64,000 nt of DNA from Paenalcaligenes niemegkensis (GCF_022230885.1 NZ_JAKGCT010000001.1:248001-312000), one strand, 5' to 3'; positions 30,027 to 39,747 are shown, counted from the first letter of the stretch. The notes: generated by a model not told the origin, from the letters alone. Numbers and translations are program-made.

Positions 30027-30851
30027 ATGATCCCAAGCACTCTGACCATTGCCGGCGTAGACCCCTCAGGTGGCGCTGGCGTGCTGGCTGATGTCAAAGC
30101 CATGAGCGCACTTGGCGCCTACGCCAATGCTGTTATTGCAGCACTGACTGCCCAGAATACTCAGGGGCTGACAGGTATATCGCCTGTAGACCCCGATTTT
30201 ATCAAGCTGCAAATTGACACCCTGTTCAACGATGTGCGTATTGATGCCGTCAAAATAGGGATGCTCGGCCAGCAGCCCGTCATTCGTGTGGTCAGCGACA
30301 GCCTTGCCCACTGGAAACCCAAACATATTGTATTAGACCCGGTGATGGTGGCGAAAAGCGGAGATCATCTGCTCGAAAAAGCAGCTATCAACGAAATGCG
30401 TGAGTCGCTGCTGCCACAATCAACCATGATGACCCCCAACCTGCCCGAAGCCGGCGTGCTGATTGAGCGCCGGCCAGCTGAAACCGTCAAGGAAATGTAC
30501 GGTACCGCCGAGAAGCTGCACCGTTTGTTTGATCACAATGACGAGCGCTGGGTATTTCTGAAAGGTGGACACTTACCCGGCAAAGAGTGTACTGACCTGC
30601 TCTACAATGGTGATCGCATGATCGAAATGCCTGCTCTGCGTATAGACACCAAAAACACGCACGGTACAGGATGCACTCTTTCGGCGGCGCTGGCAGCCCT
30701 CTTGCCACAAACAGCAGATCCGGTTGAAGCAGCCAAAGCGGCAAAGCAATACCTTTACAAAGCCATCGCCCGCTCTCACGAACTGGATATTGGCAGTGGC
30801 CATGGCCCCGTCCATCACTTTCATCAATGGTGGAAGCCGCTCTCAAAATAA
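30027..30851 (+). CDS. thiD: Hydroxymethylpyrimidine/phosphomethylpyrimidine kinase
   Basis: Ribokinase-fold enzyme of 274 residues that phosphorylates HMP and HMP phosphate to HMP diphosphate for thiamine synthesis. The family start TIAGVDPSGGAGVLADVKAM is at residues 7-26, HIVLDPVMVAKSGDHLL near residue 103, and the catalytic glycine-rich anion hole THGTGCTLSAAL near residue 209. It lies ten bases after thiG and probably shares its message. ThiD and ThiG supply the two halves that thiamine-phosphate synthase joins; the ThiE-like domain near 3.4-4.0 kb might be that enzyme. Confidence 0.95.
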   Translation: MIPSTLTIAGVDPSGGAGVLADVKAMSALGAYANAVIAALTAQNTQGLTGISPVDPDFIKLQIDTLFNDVRIDAVKIGMLGQQPVIRVVSDSLAHWKPKHIVLDPVMVAKSGDHLLEKAAINEMRESLLPQSTMMTPNLPEAGVLIERRPAETVKEMYGTAEKLHRLFDHNDERWVFLKGGHLPGKECTDLLYNGDRMIEMPALRIDTKNTHGTGCTLSAALAALLPQTADPVEAAKAAKQYLYKAIARSHELDIGSGHGPVHHFHQWWKPLSK

Positions 30852-30913
30852 GCATGCTTGCTTTAACCTTAGACAGTTAAGGCAGCTACGCTTGTCTTAA
30901 ACCTGATCACACT

Positions 30914-31615
30914 ATGAAATCAACGCTCACTGGCATTATTGTTGCCATGCAAGAAGAACTGGAAATCATTCTTCAGCAGCTTGAACAGCCTCAGACAGTA
31001 GAACGCGCCGGCATGCACTTTCACGTGGGCCTGTTTGCCGGTAAGCCTGTGGTTGCCGTGATATGTGGCGTAGGAAAAGTTAACGCTGCGGCCTGCACGC
31101 AGTTGCTGATCTCTGATTTCCGTGTCACGCAGATCATCAACATCGGCATTGCCGGGGGTTTAGGCCCGGGTATTCTGCCTGGCGATATTGTCATCGGCGA
31201 CTCTTTGGTTCAGCACGATATGGATGTAACGGCCCTGGGTCTGGCACCCGGTCAAATATTCAGGCTTAACACTTTCGATTTCAAGAGCGATCCGTTATTG
31301 CTTGGCCTGGCGCAAGCGGCCTCTGCGCATATTACCGCGCACAACAGCTACACTGGACGAATCGTAAGCGGTGATCAATTCATTGCCTGTCCCGAAAAAA
31401 GCCAGTGGCTGCAAAAAGAATTTTCTGCCCTCGCCTGCGAAATGGAAAGCGCCAGCATCGCGCACGTCTGCTATCTGAATCAACTGCCCTTTGTTTGCAT
31501 TCGCTCTATATCAGATAACGCTAACAATGGCGCACACATGGATTTTGAACAGTTCATGCCCATTGCTGTCGAAAACTCAAGCATATTGCTACGCCATATG
31601 ATTCCCTCGTGCTAA
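30914..31615 (+). CDS. mtnN: 5'-methylthioadenosine/S-adenosylhomocysteine nucleosidase
   Basis: Cytoplasmic hydrolase of 233 residues that removes adenine from methylthioadenosine and S-adenosylhomocysteine, recycling products of polyamine synthesis and methyl transfer. The N-terminus GIIVAMQEELEIILQQL carries the catalytic glutamate. NIGIAGGLGPGILPGDIVIG near residue 77, CEMESASIAHVC near residue 175 and the catalytic aspartate in RSISDNAN near residue 197 are all present. It is 62 bases after thiD and may be cotranscribed. It complements MetH in the methionine/SAM cycle. Confidence 0.94.
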   Translation: MKSTLTGIIVAMQEELEIILQQLEQPQTVERAGMHFHVGLFAGKPVVAVICGVGKVNAAACTQLLISDFRVTQIINIGIAGGLGPGILPGDIVIGDSLVQHDMDVTALGLAPGQIFRLNTFDFKSDPLLLGLAQAASAHITAHNSYTGRIVSGDQFIACPEKSQWLQKEFSALACEMESASIAHVCYLNQLPFVCIRSISDNANNGAHMDFEQFMPIAVENSSILLRHMIPSC

Positions 31616-31726
31616 ACCTGTCTACGCATTAAAATGGTTTACGCGGATACTTTTAGACGCACCTTCGGCTATCCTGACCTATAATCGAAATACTGGAAAA
31701 TCGAAGAGCCTTAGTTTTTGGAAGTT

Positions 31727-32407
31727 ATGAACATTCACGCGCTGTCAGAACTCGAACTCGCCCGCTACTACATGGTCGAGCAGCAAATTCGCCCATGGCA
31801 TTTGTACGATGAAAACGTCCTTCAGTCGTTACTAGACGTTAAGCGTGAACGCTTCGTTCCGCCATCCATGGAAGGCGTGGCCTTCTCCGACACCGAAATC
31901 CCGCTGATTGTTAACTCGATCGACACCAACGAAACCATGCTTTCACCGGTAGTCGAGGCCCGCCTTGCACAAGAGCTGCAGTTAAAGCCTACCGATGGTG
32001 TTCTGGAAATCGGCACAGGCTCGGGCTATCAGGCGGCGCTACTGGCCAGCCTGTGCCAGCATGTCACCACTATTGAAGTCAACAGCACGCTTGCTGCCTT
32101 TGCCAAAGACAACCTGCAACGCAATAACGTCAATAACGTGACTGTAGAAACCGGCGACGCGCATGCAGGCTGGGGGACCACCGAATACGACGCTATCCTC
32201 TTGACGGGCTCAGTGCCTACAGTCCCCGACGCCTTGAAATATCAATTGGCAATCGGCGGGCGTCTGGTAGCCGTGGTTGGGCAAGCTCCTGTTATGGTAG
32301 CAACCCGTATCACCCGCACCAGCGCTGCCAGCTTCGAAACCGAACCATTATTCGATACCATCATCAAACCGTTGCATGGTACTGCCGTTTCTCATTTCAA
32401 GTTCTAA
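31727..32407 (+). CDS. Protein-L-isoaspartate O-methyltransferase family protein
   Basis: SAM-dependent methyltransferase of 226 residues in the PIMT family. Motif I is VLEIGTGSGYQAALLASL near residue 87, preceded by the family's MVEQQIRPW and MLSPVVEARLAQEL blocks. True PIMT repairs damaged aspartyl residues. The betaproteobacterial gene next to a TolC-like protein forms a distinct branch, so that activity is likely but not certain. I favour the ATG at 31727; a TTG three codons earlier is possible because the purine-rich stretch GGAAG lies only two bases before the ATG. It ends one base before the TolC-like start. Confidence 0.87.
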   Translation: MNIHALSELELARYYMVEQQIRPWHLYDENVLQSLLDVKRERFVPPSMEGVAFSDTEIPLIVNSIDTNETMLSPVVEARLAQELQLKPTDGVLEIGTGSGYQAALLASLCQHVTTIEVNSTLAAFAKDNLQRNNVNNVTVETGDAHAGWGTTEYDAILLTGSVPTVPDALKYQLAIGGRLVAVVGQAPVMVATRITRTSAASFETEPLFDTIIKPLHGTAVSHFKF

Positions 32408-32408
32408 C

Positions 32409-33761
32409 ATGGCTTTAGCGTCCCGTCGTATACGTATTTGGCTAACGACGCTAACGCTGGGGTTGGTAAGCAATACAGCAAGCTCTGCCGACCTGCTTGA
32501 AATCTGGAACCTGGCCTTACAAAACGATCCGGTCTATGCAGCGGCCCGCTCAGCCACCGTTGCCGACAGTGAATGGGTCAACCAGGCAAGGGCAAGCTTG
32601 CTGCCCCATATCAGCGCAACAGCCGGGCTGTCCAATGCCAACGAACGCCAGGCTGGTAATTTACAGCACTATCGCAGCAGCAACATTAACCAGTGGGCTG
32701 TCGTATTAAGACAGCCTATTATTAATCTTAGCGCCTACAAGCTCTATGAGCGCTCTCAGCAACAAGCTGGCATGGCTGTCATCGCCGAAGAACAGGCGCG
32801 TCAAGACTTAATGCTGCGGGTCTCACAGGCCTACTTTGATGTACTGGCCGAGCAAGATAGCCTGCGCTCTCTCCAAGCCCAGCAACGCGCTGTGTCACAC
32901 CAGCTCCAGGCTGCACAACGCTCATTCGAACTGGGCGGTGCCACCATTACCGACGCACACGAAGCTCGCGCAAGACTAGACTTGCTCCAGGCTAATATTG
33001 TTGTCGCAGAAAACGCCTTGCAAACCCAACGCCAGCGTCTTCAGGCAATTATCGCGCAGCCTGCTCCGGCACTAAACCCTTTGCAAAGCACACAGCTCCC
33101 GGCTCCGGTGCCCGCTCAAGTCGATGTCTGGACAGCTCAGGCAGCAAGCAGCAATTTAAATGTACTGCACTCTGATCTCGCAGTGCAGGCAACCCAGTCA
33201 CTATTGGATGCCAACAAACGCGAACACAGCCCTACCCTGTCCATTCAGGCGCGCTCGGGCAGTGCCAGCAACATGGGGATATACGGGCCCAACACTTCGC
33301 CCAGGCTGATGGACAACAGCATCGGACTGGAACTCGAGATTCCCTTGTATTCTGGCGGCGAAATATCGTCTCGTGTACGCGAGCAAAGCTCTCGTCTGCA
33401 ACAATATCAATACGAACGCGAGAACGCCAGGCGCCTGGCAATTGAGGCCACGCAACGATACTTTGGCGGGGTTAGCTCCGGCCTATTGCAAATCAATGCC
33501 CTGGCAGCAGCCGAGAAATCCAGCCAGGCCGCCCTGGATGCCAATGAACTGGCCTACGAAGTAGGTGTACGCATCAATATCGATGTATTGAACGCTCAGC
33601 AGCAGCTATACGAAACACAGCGGGCCCTTTCCAAAGCGCGCTATGACACTCTGGTAAACAGCCTGCGTCTGAAAGAAGCTGCAGGCAGCTTAAGCGTCGA
33701 CGATCTGTCAGCATTGAACCAGCTGCTTAGCCCTACCCCTTCGGCTCAGCCACAACCGTAA
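32409..33761 (+). CDS. TolC-type outer membrane channel protein
   Basis: Outer-membrane efflux channel of 450 residues. A signal peptide (IRIWLTTLTLGLVSNTASSA) precedes ADLLEIWNLALQNDPVYAAARSA, the typical mature TolC start. Two TolC repeats follow, with LRQPIINLSAYKLYERSQQQAG and GLELEIPLYSGGEISSRVREQ in equivalent positions. Unlike the RND channel at 5 kb it has no lipobox, so it belongs to the TolC rather than the NodT branch and may serve type I secretion or several pumps. It directly follows the methyltransferase gene and ends at a hairpin terminator. Confidence 0.9.
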   Translation: MALASRRIRIWLTTLTLGLVSNTASSADLLEIWNLALQNDPVYAAARSATVADSEWVNQARASLLPHISATAGLSNANERQAGNLQHYRSSNINQWAVVLRQPIINLSAYKLYERSQQQAGMAVIAEEQARQDLMLRVSQAYFDVLAEQDSLRSLQAQQRAVSHQLQAAQRSFELGGATITDAHEARARLDLLQANIVVAENALQTQRQRLQAIIAQPAPALNPLQSTQLPAPVPAQVDVWTAQAASSNLNVLHSDLAVQATQSLLDANKREHSPTLSIQARSGSASNMGIYGPNTSPRLMDNSIGLELEIPLYSGGEISSRVREQSSRLQQYQYERENARRLAIEATQRYFGGVSSGLLQINALAAAEKSSQAALDANELAYEVGVRINIDVLNAQQQLYETQRALSKARYDTLVNSLRLKEAAGSLSVDDLSALNQLLSPTPSAQPQP

Positions 33762-33778
33762 CTTCAGCCAAGCACACA

Positions 33779-33799
33779 GTCAGGCATATATAGCCTGAC
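33779..33799. terminator. Hairpin between the convergent tolC-like gene and rfaE2
   Basis: GTCAGGC at 33779-33785 and GCCTGAC at 33793-33799 make a perfect 7-bp stem with an AT-only 7-base loop, 18 bases after the TolC-like stop. The T tail is short. It sits between two converging genes and could serve both. Confidence 0.6.
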
Positions 33800-33842
33800 T
33801 TATGCTTGCAGCAATGCAATGCCTACAGGCCCGGCTGCGCGC

Positions 33843-34328
33843 CTAATCCAGGCGAATTTTGCGAACGAGTGCAGTCGTGGAGCGATTAAACGCAAACGGA
33901 ATGGCTACAGCGTCTCCGCCCCAGCTACGTACCAAGGCCGTTTCGGGAAGGGTTTCCATATCGTAATCGCCGCCCTTCACGATAAGATCAGGCTTAAGCA
34001 ATTCAATAATTGCTTCAGGGGTATCTTCCGCGAAGTAAGTGATGAAGGAAGTAGAGGCGAGCGCAGCCAACAAGGCAGCCCGATCCTCGGTTGTATTTAG
34101 CGGCCGGTCATCGCCTTTGCCCAACCGGCGCACAGAGTCGTCAGTATTGACGGCCACCACCAGGGTAGGGCCCAATTGTGCCGCCGCATCTAAATAACTT
34201 ACGTGCCCCCGATGCAAAATGTCGAAAACGCCGTTTGTAAAGATCAGCGGCCTGGATACCTCGCCGCGCCCGATAGCAGCGGCGAGTTCCTGAGGGCTAC
34301 GAACTTTTTGTTCAAAAGTGGGCAACAT
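33843..34328 (-). CDS. rfaE2: D-glycero-beta-D-manno-heptose 1-phosphate adenylyltransferase
   Basis: Nucleotidyltransferase of 161 residues that adenylates heptose 1-phosphate to ADP-heptose for the lipopolysaccharide inner core. It has FTNGVFDILHRGHVSYLDAA near residue 31, where HRGH is the HxGH catalytic motif, and VVAVNTDDSVRRLGKG near residue 57. It corresponds to the C-terminal half of HldE; the kinase half (RfaE1) must be a separate gene. The ferritin-like gene lies three bases upstream on the same strand. Confidence 0.94.
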   Translation of the reverse strand: MLPTFEQKVRSPQELAAAIGRGEVSRPLIFTNGVFDILHRGHVSYLDAAAQLGPTLVVAVNTDDSVRRLGKGDDRPLNTTEDRAALLAALASTSFITYFAEDTPEAIIELLKPDLIVKGGDYDMETLPETALVRSWGGDAVAIPFAFNRSTTALVRKIRLD

Positions 34329-34331
34329 AAA

Positions 34332-35183
34332 CTACGCAGGAACAATGAGCTTGTTCAAGTCACGACGGTAGCGATTGAGTTCCTGGGCCGAGTTGAAATC
34401 TTGCCCCATCAGCAACGACATATTGTGGAGGATTCGTGTGGACACCTTACCTTCCCATTCTTTGTCGAAGCGGATTTGTTCATCAAGCCAATGATCTAGC
34501 CAATCGGGTGAAGGCAGCTTGGACTGCACAGTATCAAGAGGATACATTTCTTTATTAACGTGCAAATTCGTGGGATGCAGGGCCTGAGCAGTACGGTTTG
34601 CCGAAGACATCAGCACGCCAATTTTGGCAAAAGCCACACGGGCTTCCAGGCCAGCTGCTTCGTTGGCATTGCCAAGGGCACGGCGCATGTAGCGCAAGTA
34701 GGCTCCTGCATGACGCGCCTCGTCTTGAGCCACTATTTTATAGATGGCCTGAATTACCGGTTCTGTATGCCAGTCGGCTGCACGCCTGTACCAGTGATTC
34801 AAACGGATTTCACCACAAAAATGCAGCATCAGCGTTTCCATTGCCGGCGCAGGATCAAACTCGAAACGTACGTTATGCAGCTCTTCTTCCGTAGGCACAA
34901 GCTCGGGACGGAAACGTCGCAGATACTCGATAAGCACTAGCGAATGCTTCTGCTCTTCGAAGAACCAGACTGACATAAAGGCACAAAAGTCACTGTCATC
35001 TCGGTTGTCACGCAAGAACATCTCGGTGGCAGGCAAGGCTGCCCACTCGGTGATAGCGTTCATTTTAATGGTGTAAGCTTGCTCGTCGCTAAGCTTGGAG
35101 CCGTCAAAGTCGTCCCAGGGAATGTCATGCGACATATTCCAGCGAACGGCTTCCATAGATTTAAACAACTCGGGGTATAACAT
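34332..35183 (-). CDS. Ferritin-like diiron protein of unknown function
   Basis: Mostly alpha-helical protein of 283 residues. Candidate metal ligands form two pairs: WFFEEQKHSLVL near residue 74, with an ExxH pattern, and IVAQDEARHAGAYLRY near residue 152, with DEARH. This is the four-helix diiron arrangement of ferritin-like and acyl-ACP desaturase-like proteins. The ATG at 35183 has AAGGA six bases upstream; a TTG two codons earlier is less likely. It lies immediately upstream of rfaE2 on the same strand. The substrate is not predictable; oxygenase or desaturase chemistry would fit the motifs. Confidence 0.8.
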   Translation of the reverse strand: MLYPELFKSMEAVRWNMSHDIPWDDFDGSKLSDEQAYTIKMNAITEWAALPATEMFLRDNRDDSDFCAFMSVWFFEEQKHSLVLIEYLRRFRPELVPTEEELHNVRFEFDPAPAMETLMLHFCGEIRLNHWYRRAADWHTEPVIQAIYKIVAQDEARHAGAYLRYMRRALGNANEAAGLEARVAFAKIGVLMSSANRTAQALHPTNLHVNKEMYPLDTVQSKLPSPDWLDHWLDEQIRFDKEWEGKVSTRILHNMSLLMGQDFNSAQELNRYRRDLNKLIVPA

Positions 35184-35406
35184 TAGCAATCCTTAAGGAT
35201 AAATCGATAGTACATCCTGACTGTCAAGCAAATCAGCGAGGCGCTATCGCTAAGATTCAGTCCCCGCTACAGACGCGCAATGCCTTCAGTGGGCGTAGCC
35301 ATACCTGAACGGGACTTGTGGCGGCAATGCCAACACATCATAGAATCTTTAGTTATCAAAATTATGTCAGTCGTGGTTTGACCGACTATTAATACACATT
35401 GCTGTA

Positions 35407-36962
35407 TCAAAACCGCACAATCGCCCATATTGCTACGGCAATTGCGACAGCCAACACGGCACAAACCGCTAACAGCAAGCGATTATTTTGTTCATGAGCT
35501 TTGCGTAACTGTTTAAGCTCGACGGCCAGCTGACCGGTATTATCAGGCCTGCTTAGGCTATCAAAAACCAAACGTGGCAATTGGGGCAGAATCTGCGCCC
35601 ATTGCCCGGCCTCTAGCCGCATACGCTGGGCGAATCCTGTGGGACCCACCCGCTGATACATCCATTTTTCGAGATACGGTTTAGCGGTATCCCACAAATC
35701 CAGCTCCGGATCCAGGTCTCGCCCCATACCTTCGACGTTCAATAAGGTTTTTTGCAGCAAAACCAATTGGGGTTGAATCTCGACATTAAAGCGCCTGGAC
35801 GTCTGAAACAGGCGCAACAGCACCTGTCCCAAGGAAATCTGCGAAAGCGGACGATCAAAATACGGTTCGCATACAGCACGAACCGCGCCTTCAAGCTCTT
35901 CTTCCCGGGTAGTAGCTGGTACCCAGCCTGATTCGATATGAAGTTGTGCCACACGACGATAATCGCGCTGAAAAAACGCGAGAAAGTTTTGTGCCAGGTA
36001 ATTTTTATCGAATTCAGACAGTGAGCCCACTATACCGAAATCCAGGGCGATGTAGCGGCCAAAGGTTTCGGGATCATCTGAGACACGAATATTGCCCGGG
36101 TGCATATCCGCATGAAAAAACCATCGGAAAAAACCTGGGTAAAGAATATCTCTACCCCCTTGCGAGCTATATCTTTAAGGTCAATACCAGCATCAGTAAG
36201 CCGCTGAATTTGATTAATCGGAATTCCACGCATGCGCTCCATAGTGAACACATTGTTTGCGCAGTAGTCCCAATAGACCTCTGGTACCATCAACAGTTCG
36301 CCACGGCCGGAATTCTGGGAAAAGTTACGGCGTAGCTGGCTGCAATTGGACGCCTCACGAATTAAATCAAGCTCGTCATGAAGATATTTTTCGAACTCGC
36401 CCACGACTTCACGAGGACGCAGGCGCCGTCCGTCTGATATCAGTTTTTCTACCAGGTTGGCCATGACCCGCATCAACGCTAAATCTTTATCAATGATCTC
36501 GCGCATGCCGGGTCGCAATACTTTCACCGCAGCTTCTCGCCCGTCATGAAGTACTGCAAAATGTACCTGCGCAATTGAAGCAGAAGCGATGGGGTCGGTC
36601 TCAAAGTGCTTGAACAGCACATGCGGCGAGGTACCCAAGGCCGCCTCTACCATTTGCGCAGAAAGAGTAGAGTCGAATGGCGGCACCTGATCTTGCAGCA
36701 GGGCTAGCTGTTCGGCAATATCGATGGGGATTAGGTCGCGACGAGTGGACAAAACCTGACCAAACTTCACAAAAACCGGCCCGAGAGACTCAAGAGCCAA
36801 GCGCAATCGCTCGCCACGAGTCATTTTGGGCGCACGCCCCAGGCGAACGATATAAAGCAGGCGATAGGCATAAGGATGCCGGATTCCGGACAGCACCAGT
36901 TCGTCGAGCCTGAACTTGAACGCCACATATAAAATATGGAAAAAGCGACACAAACTTAACAT
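35407..36962 (-). CDS. ubiB: Ubiquinone biosynthesis kinase-like protein UbiB, frameshifted
   Basis: ABC1/ADCK-family atypical kinase of about 518 residues after correction, required for ubiquinone synthesis and anchored by two C-terminal membrane helices ([23 protein letters not shown]). The N-terminal KxGQ motif appears as [17 protein letters not shown] near residue 69. The frame breaks at the A run at 36115-36120 (T6 in the coding sense). The sequence reads [12 protein letters not shown], while one more T gives [16 protein letters not shown], the invariant UbiB active-site motif. The start overlaps the ubiJ stop. ubiB is rarely lost in aerobes using ubiquinone, so the break is probably a sequence error. 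Confidence 0.93.
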
Positions 36963-37615
36963 TAGTGCCCCTTCCTGGCTGCGGGAAGCTGCTGTTCAAG
37001 CCGGCCTACCGAGTTCTCAACGCGAGCCAGAGCCTCGGTCAAAGCTGCCAGCTTGTCTTCCCATAGCCAATATCGACTGCGACTGACGAGAAAATCACTT
37101 TCCTCACCCAGATACTCGCTGATATTACCGGAAACATGAGAAACCGAACGCCGGCTAGCGTTAACCAGACTTTTTACACCACCCACAATGCGGACGGCAG
37201 CAATGTCGCCTACGACTCTAGCCAAACCACCTTCGACGTCAACCTGGACAGACTGGGCAACTTCAGAAACCAGATTAGCCAGGCCAGCATCCCCTTGCAC
37301 ATGCAGGAGACGGGCAATAGCAGCCGAGTCGCCTTCGCGCAAGGCCTGGGGAAGTAAAGAAAGTTTATCGGTAGGAAGGGTGAGGATCACATCAGGCACC
37401 ACTGCCGATGCAGTTGGAACGAGCTCACCGATGACGGATATCGACGCTTGGGCAGAAACAGGGCCAGCCACAATGCGTATAGTACGACCGGGAAACTCGG
37501 CCAAACGCTTGCGCACCCATTCATCGCGAGCCAGGAGGGTATTGGCAATGCGCATACCTACCGTGGCTGGATGCAGAAAAGCTGGGACGACAGACATTAA
37601 TGTAGCGTTAGACAC
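36962..37615 (-). CDS. ubiJ: Ubiquinone biosynthesis accessory factor UbiJ (SCP2 domain)
   Basis: Soluble protein of 217 residues with an N-terminal SCP2-like lipid-binding domain (about residues 15-115, for example [20 protein letters not shown] and [18 protein letters not shown]) and a C-terminal coiled-coil-like tail around [22 protein letters not shown]. UbiJ is part of the cytosolic complex that holds polyprenyl intermediates during ring hydroxylation. It is immediately followed by ubiB, its usual partner; the two share a base. With ubiE and the Tim44 gene it completes a conserved betaproteobacterial cluster. Confidence 0.88.
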   Translation of the reverse strand: MSNATLMSVVPAFLHPATVGMRIANTLLARDEWVRKRLAEFPGRTIRIVAGPVSAQASISVIGELVPTASAVVPDVILTLPTDKLSLLPQALREGDSAAIARLLHVQGDAGLANLVSEVAQSVQVDVEGGLARVVGDIAAVRIVGGVKSLVNASRRSVSHVSGNISEYLGEESDFLVSRSRYWLWEDKLAALTEALARVENSVGRLEQQLPAARKGH

Positions 37616-37702
37616 ATTTAACCCGCGAGTTCTTTGGATAAAGACCTAGTTTAACCCGCCGGCTTCATTCAGGGAGCGCTCAGCCTGGATATAATACAGA
37701 CT

Positions 37703-37736
37703 GAACGCCGTACCCTACTTGTTGGATACGGCGTTC
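37703..37736 (-). terminator. Hairpin after the Tim44-like gene
   Basis: GAACGCCGTA at 37703-37712 and TACGGCGTTC at 37727-37736 form a perfect 10-bp stem with a 14-base loop, about 30 bases beyond the Tim44-like stop. The T content after the stem on the minus strand is moderate (AGTCTGTATTATA). Confidence 0.65.
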
Positions 37737-37764
37737 GGCTTGGGAACTAAAACAAATAACAGTG

Positions 37765-38772
37765 TTATTCGTCGCTGACCGGCATCTGCTGAATGCCAGC
37801 CACTAACCAGCCCGCGTTATCTTGCTTGTAAAGATTCCAGACTTCCTCGAAGCGGAACGCTTCGGCATCCTTGCCTTCGCGCAACATGCCCGAGTAGCGG
37901 ACACTGGCCAAATAACCTTCAGCTACTTTTTCAATACCCAGAAGCTCTGCATTTAACAGCACCACTTCAGTGACGTTTTCGCCTTCGCGCTCAAGAATTT
38001 GCGGTGTAGCTTCTTTCAGGAGGTCGTCGGTCAGATACTCTCGCAGTGCGGCTGGGTCGCCCTTATCCCACAGAGCCTGAATTTCGGTAAAGCTTGTTTT
38101 TGCATTTGCCAAAAAGCTGGGTGTGTCGAAGTCAGCAGGAATGAACCAGCTTTGGTCTACCGGATCAGCAGCAGGTGCAGCCATTACCGCGGCAGGTGCT
38201 GCAGCGCCAGATTGGCTGGCAGATGCAGGCCACTCGGGCTGACTGCTGGAGGCCGGATTGACCTGACGCAAGTGGTTGTTACCCGAGCCCGTGTTACCAG
38301 CTGCTTGCGTGGCAGGACGAGCCGAGCCTGCGCGGAAACGACGTACCAGGAACATGACAGCAAAGATGACCGCGCCAATAAGAATGGCACTGGACAGGAA
38401 CTCAAGCAAGGCTCCGCCTAAGCCCATACTGGACAGCAGTGCAGCAATACCCAGACCGGCTGCAATACCAGCCAGCGGCCCCAAGAAACGCGACATGCCT
38501 GTTTTAGGAGCGGCTGCACCAGCACGACTCGCTGCCGCACCGGCTGCCGGAGCAGCCGCACGGGGTGTAGCCGCTGCTGCTGGAGGCGTAACGGCCTGGC
38601 GCTGCTGCATTACGTTAGAAGACTGTCGACCAAAGCTTTTACCGCCACCAAAACGGCGAGCCTCTGCATCGAAGGAAACCACCAGCATACCGGCTGCAGA
38701 CACAGCGATCAGGGCGGCGGCCATAAATCGGGAAAAACGTTGTGAGATCATGAGTTGACTCCTGCTGCGCAA
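37765..38772 (-). CDS. Tim44-like domain protein
   Basis: Envelope protein of 335 residues. A signal or anchor segment (FMAAALIAVSAAGMLVVSFDAEA) is followed by the RRFGGGKSFGRQS motif typical of this bacterial family. An alanine- and proline-rich linker and two hydrophobic segments follow (FLGPLAGIAAGLGIAALLSSM and LLEFLSSAILIGAVIFAVMFL). The C-terminal Tim44-like domain (about residues 215-335) begins FLANAKTSFTEIQALWDKGD. The bacterial role is not established. It lies between ubiE and ubiJ, as in Bordetella-type genomes. The first codon gives MRSRSQLMISQRF; the second methionine at residue 8 is an alternative start. Confidence 0.87.
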   Translation of the reverse strand: MRSRSQLMISQRFSRFMAAALIAVSAAGMLVVSFDAEARRFGGGKSFGRQSSNVMQQRQAVTPPAAAATPRAAAPAAGAAASRAGAAAPKTGMSRFLGPLAGIAAGLGIAALLSSMGLGGALLEFLSSAILIGAVIFAVMFLVRRFRAGSARPATQAAGNTGSGNNHLRQVNPASSSQPEWPASASQSGAAAPAAVMAAPAADPVDQSWFIPADFDTPSFLANAKTSFTEIQALWDKGDPAALREYLTDDLLKEATPQILEREGENVTEVVLLNAELLGIEKVAEGYLASVRYSGMLREGKDAEAFRFEEVWNLYKQDNAGWLVAGIQQMPVSDE

Positions 38773-38912
38773 AACGGATGTTACGCAAATATCGTGCTCT
38801 ACAGTGTCAAAAACAGAGACACTTAAGAAAAGCTTACGGAAAGCTGAACATTAGCACAATCTGGCTATTTATTACTACTTTTTCTTGTTGGCGTGGTTCT
38901 GGCTACGCACAA

Positions 38913-38944
38913 AAAAGGGCTGTTTCACTGGAAACAACCCTTTT
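38913..38944 (-). terminator. Intrinsic terminator of ubiE
   Basis: AAAAGGG-TGTTTC pairs with GAAACA-CCCTTTT around an ACTG loop, with one mismatch. On the minus strand it is followed by a T6 run (plus strand 38911-38916) about 30 bases past the ubiE stop, a typical intrinsic terminator. Confidence 0.82.
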
Positions 38945-38974
38945 GCAGCAGAATGGCCAGGGATTACATCAGGT

Positions 38975-39747
38975 TTACTCTAGCCGTATCCCCTCGTGCA
39001 AGGCCGCAATCCCGGCGGACAAATTAAAATACTTAACACGCTCAAAGCCTACCGTGCGCATAATCTCGGCCAGATTTTCCTGATCGGGATGCATGCGGAT
39101 AGATTCAGCCAAATAACGGTAGCTTTCTTCATCGTTTGCCACCACCTTGCCGATTTTAGGCAGCACATTAAACGAATACCAATCGTAGGCTGCCTCTAGA
39201 GGCTTGGTGATACGTGAGAACTCAAGCACCAGCAATTTACCACCAGGCTTTAGAACGCGGCGCATTTCGGCCAAAGCCTGATCTTTATGAGTCATGTTGC
39301 GCAACCCGAAGGCTACAGTCACACGATCAAAATATTCGGAAGGAAAAGGCAGATGCTCGGCATCACAGACCGACACCGGCGTGAGAACTCCACGATCAAG
39401 CAGACGGTCACGCCCGACGCCAAGCATGGAGCTGTTAATGTCAGTCAGCCATACTTCGCCCGAAACGCCGGCTTTACGTGCAAAGGCTTTGGCCAGATCG
39501 CCCGTACCGCCCGCAATATCCAGCACTTTCATGCCTGGCCGCACATCAGCACGCCCGATAGTAAAGGACTTCCAGATGCGGTGTAAGCCAGCCGACATCA
39601 AGTCATTCATGATGTCGTACTTTGCTGCCACCGAGTGGAAAACATCAGCGACGCGAGCGGCTTTTTCGGCTTCGCGCACGGTCTGGAAACCAAAATGCGT
39701 GGTAGTTTCCGGCGAAGGGGTAGAGGAATCGGTATGCTTTTTTCCAT
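38975..39747 (-). CDS. ubiE: Ubiquinone/menaquinone C-methyltransferase UbiE, frameshift near the start
   Basis: SAM-dependent methyltransferase of about 257 residues that methylates the ubiquinone ring. Motif I is [40 protein letters not shown] and FSRITKPL are also typical. The obvious open frame starts only at the valine codon of [10 protein letters not shown], too late for the family. Upstream, an ATG at 39747 begins MEK and runs out of frame at a T run at 39738-39743 (A6 in the coding sense). One more A gives [13 protein letters not shown], then [17 protein letters not shown], the standard UbiE N-terminus. It is the first gene of the ubiE-Tim44-ubiJ-ubiB cluster. Confidence 0.93.

Noticed and set aside
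35267..35464. Small minus-strand frame with several cysteines between ubiB and the ferritin-like gene
   Set aside because: It overlaps the ubiB 3' end, has no ribosome binding site that I could see, and only its last 24 residues (with CWHC) lie in the gap. There is not enough to call a gene.
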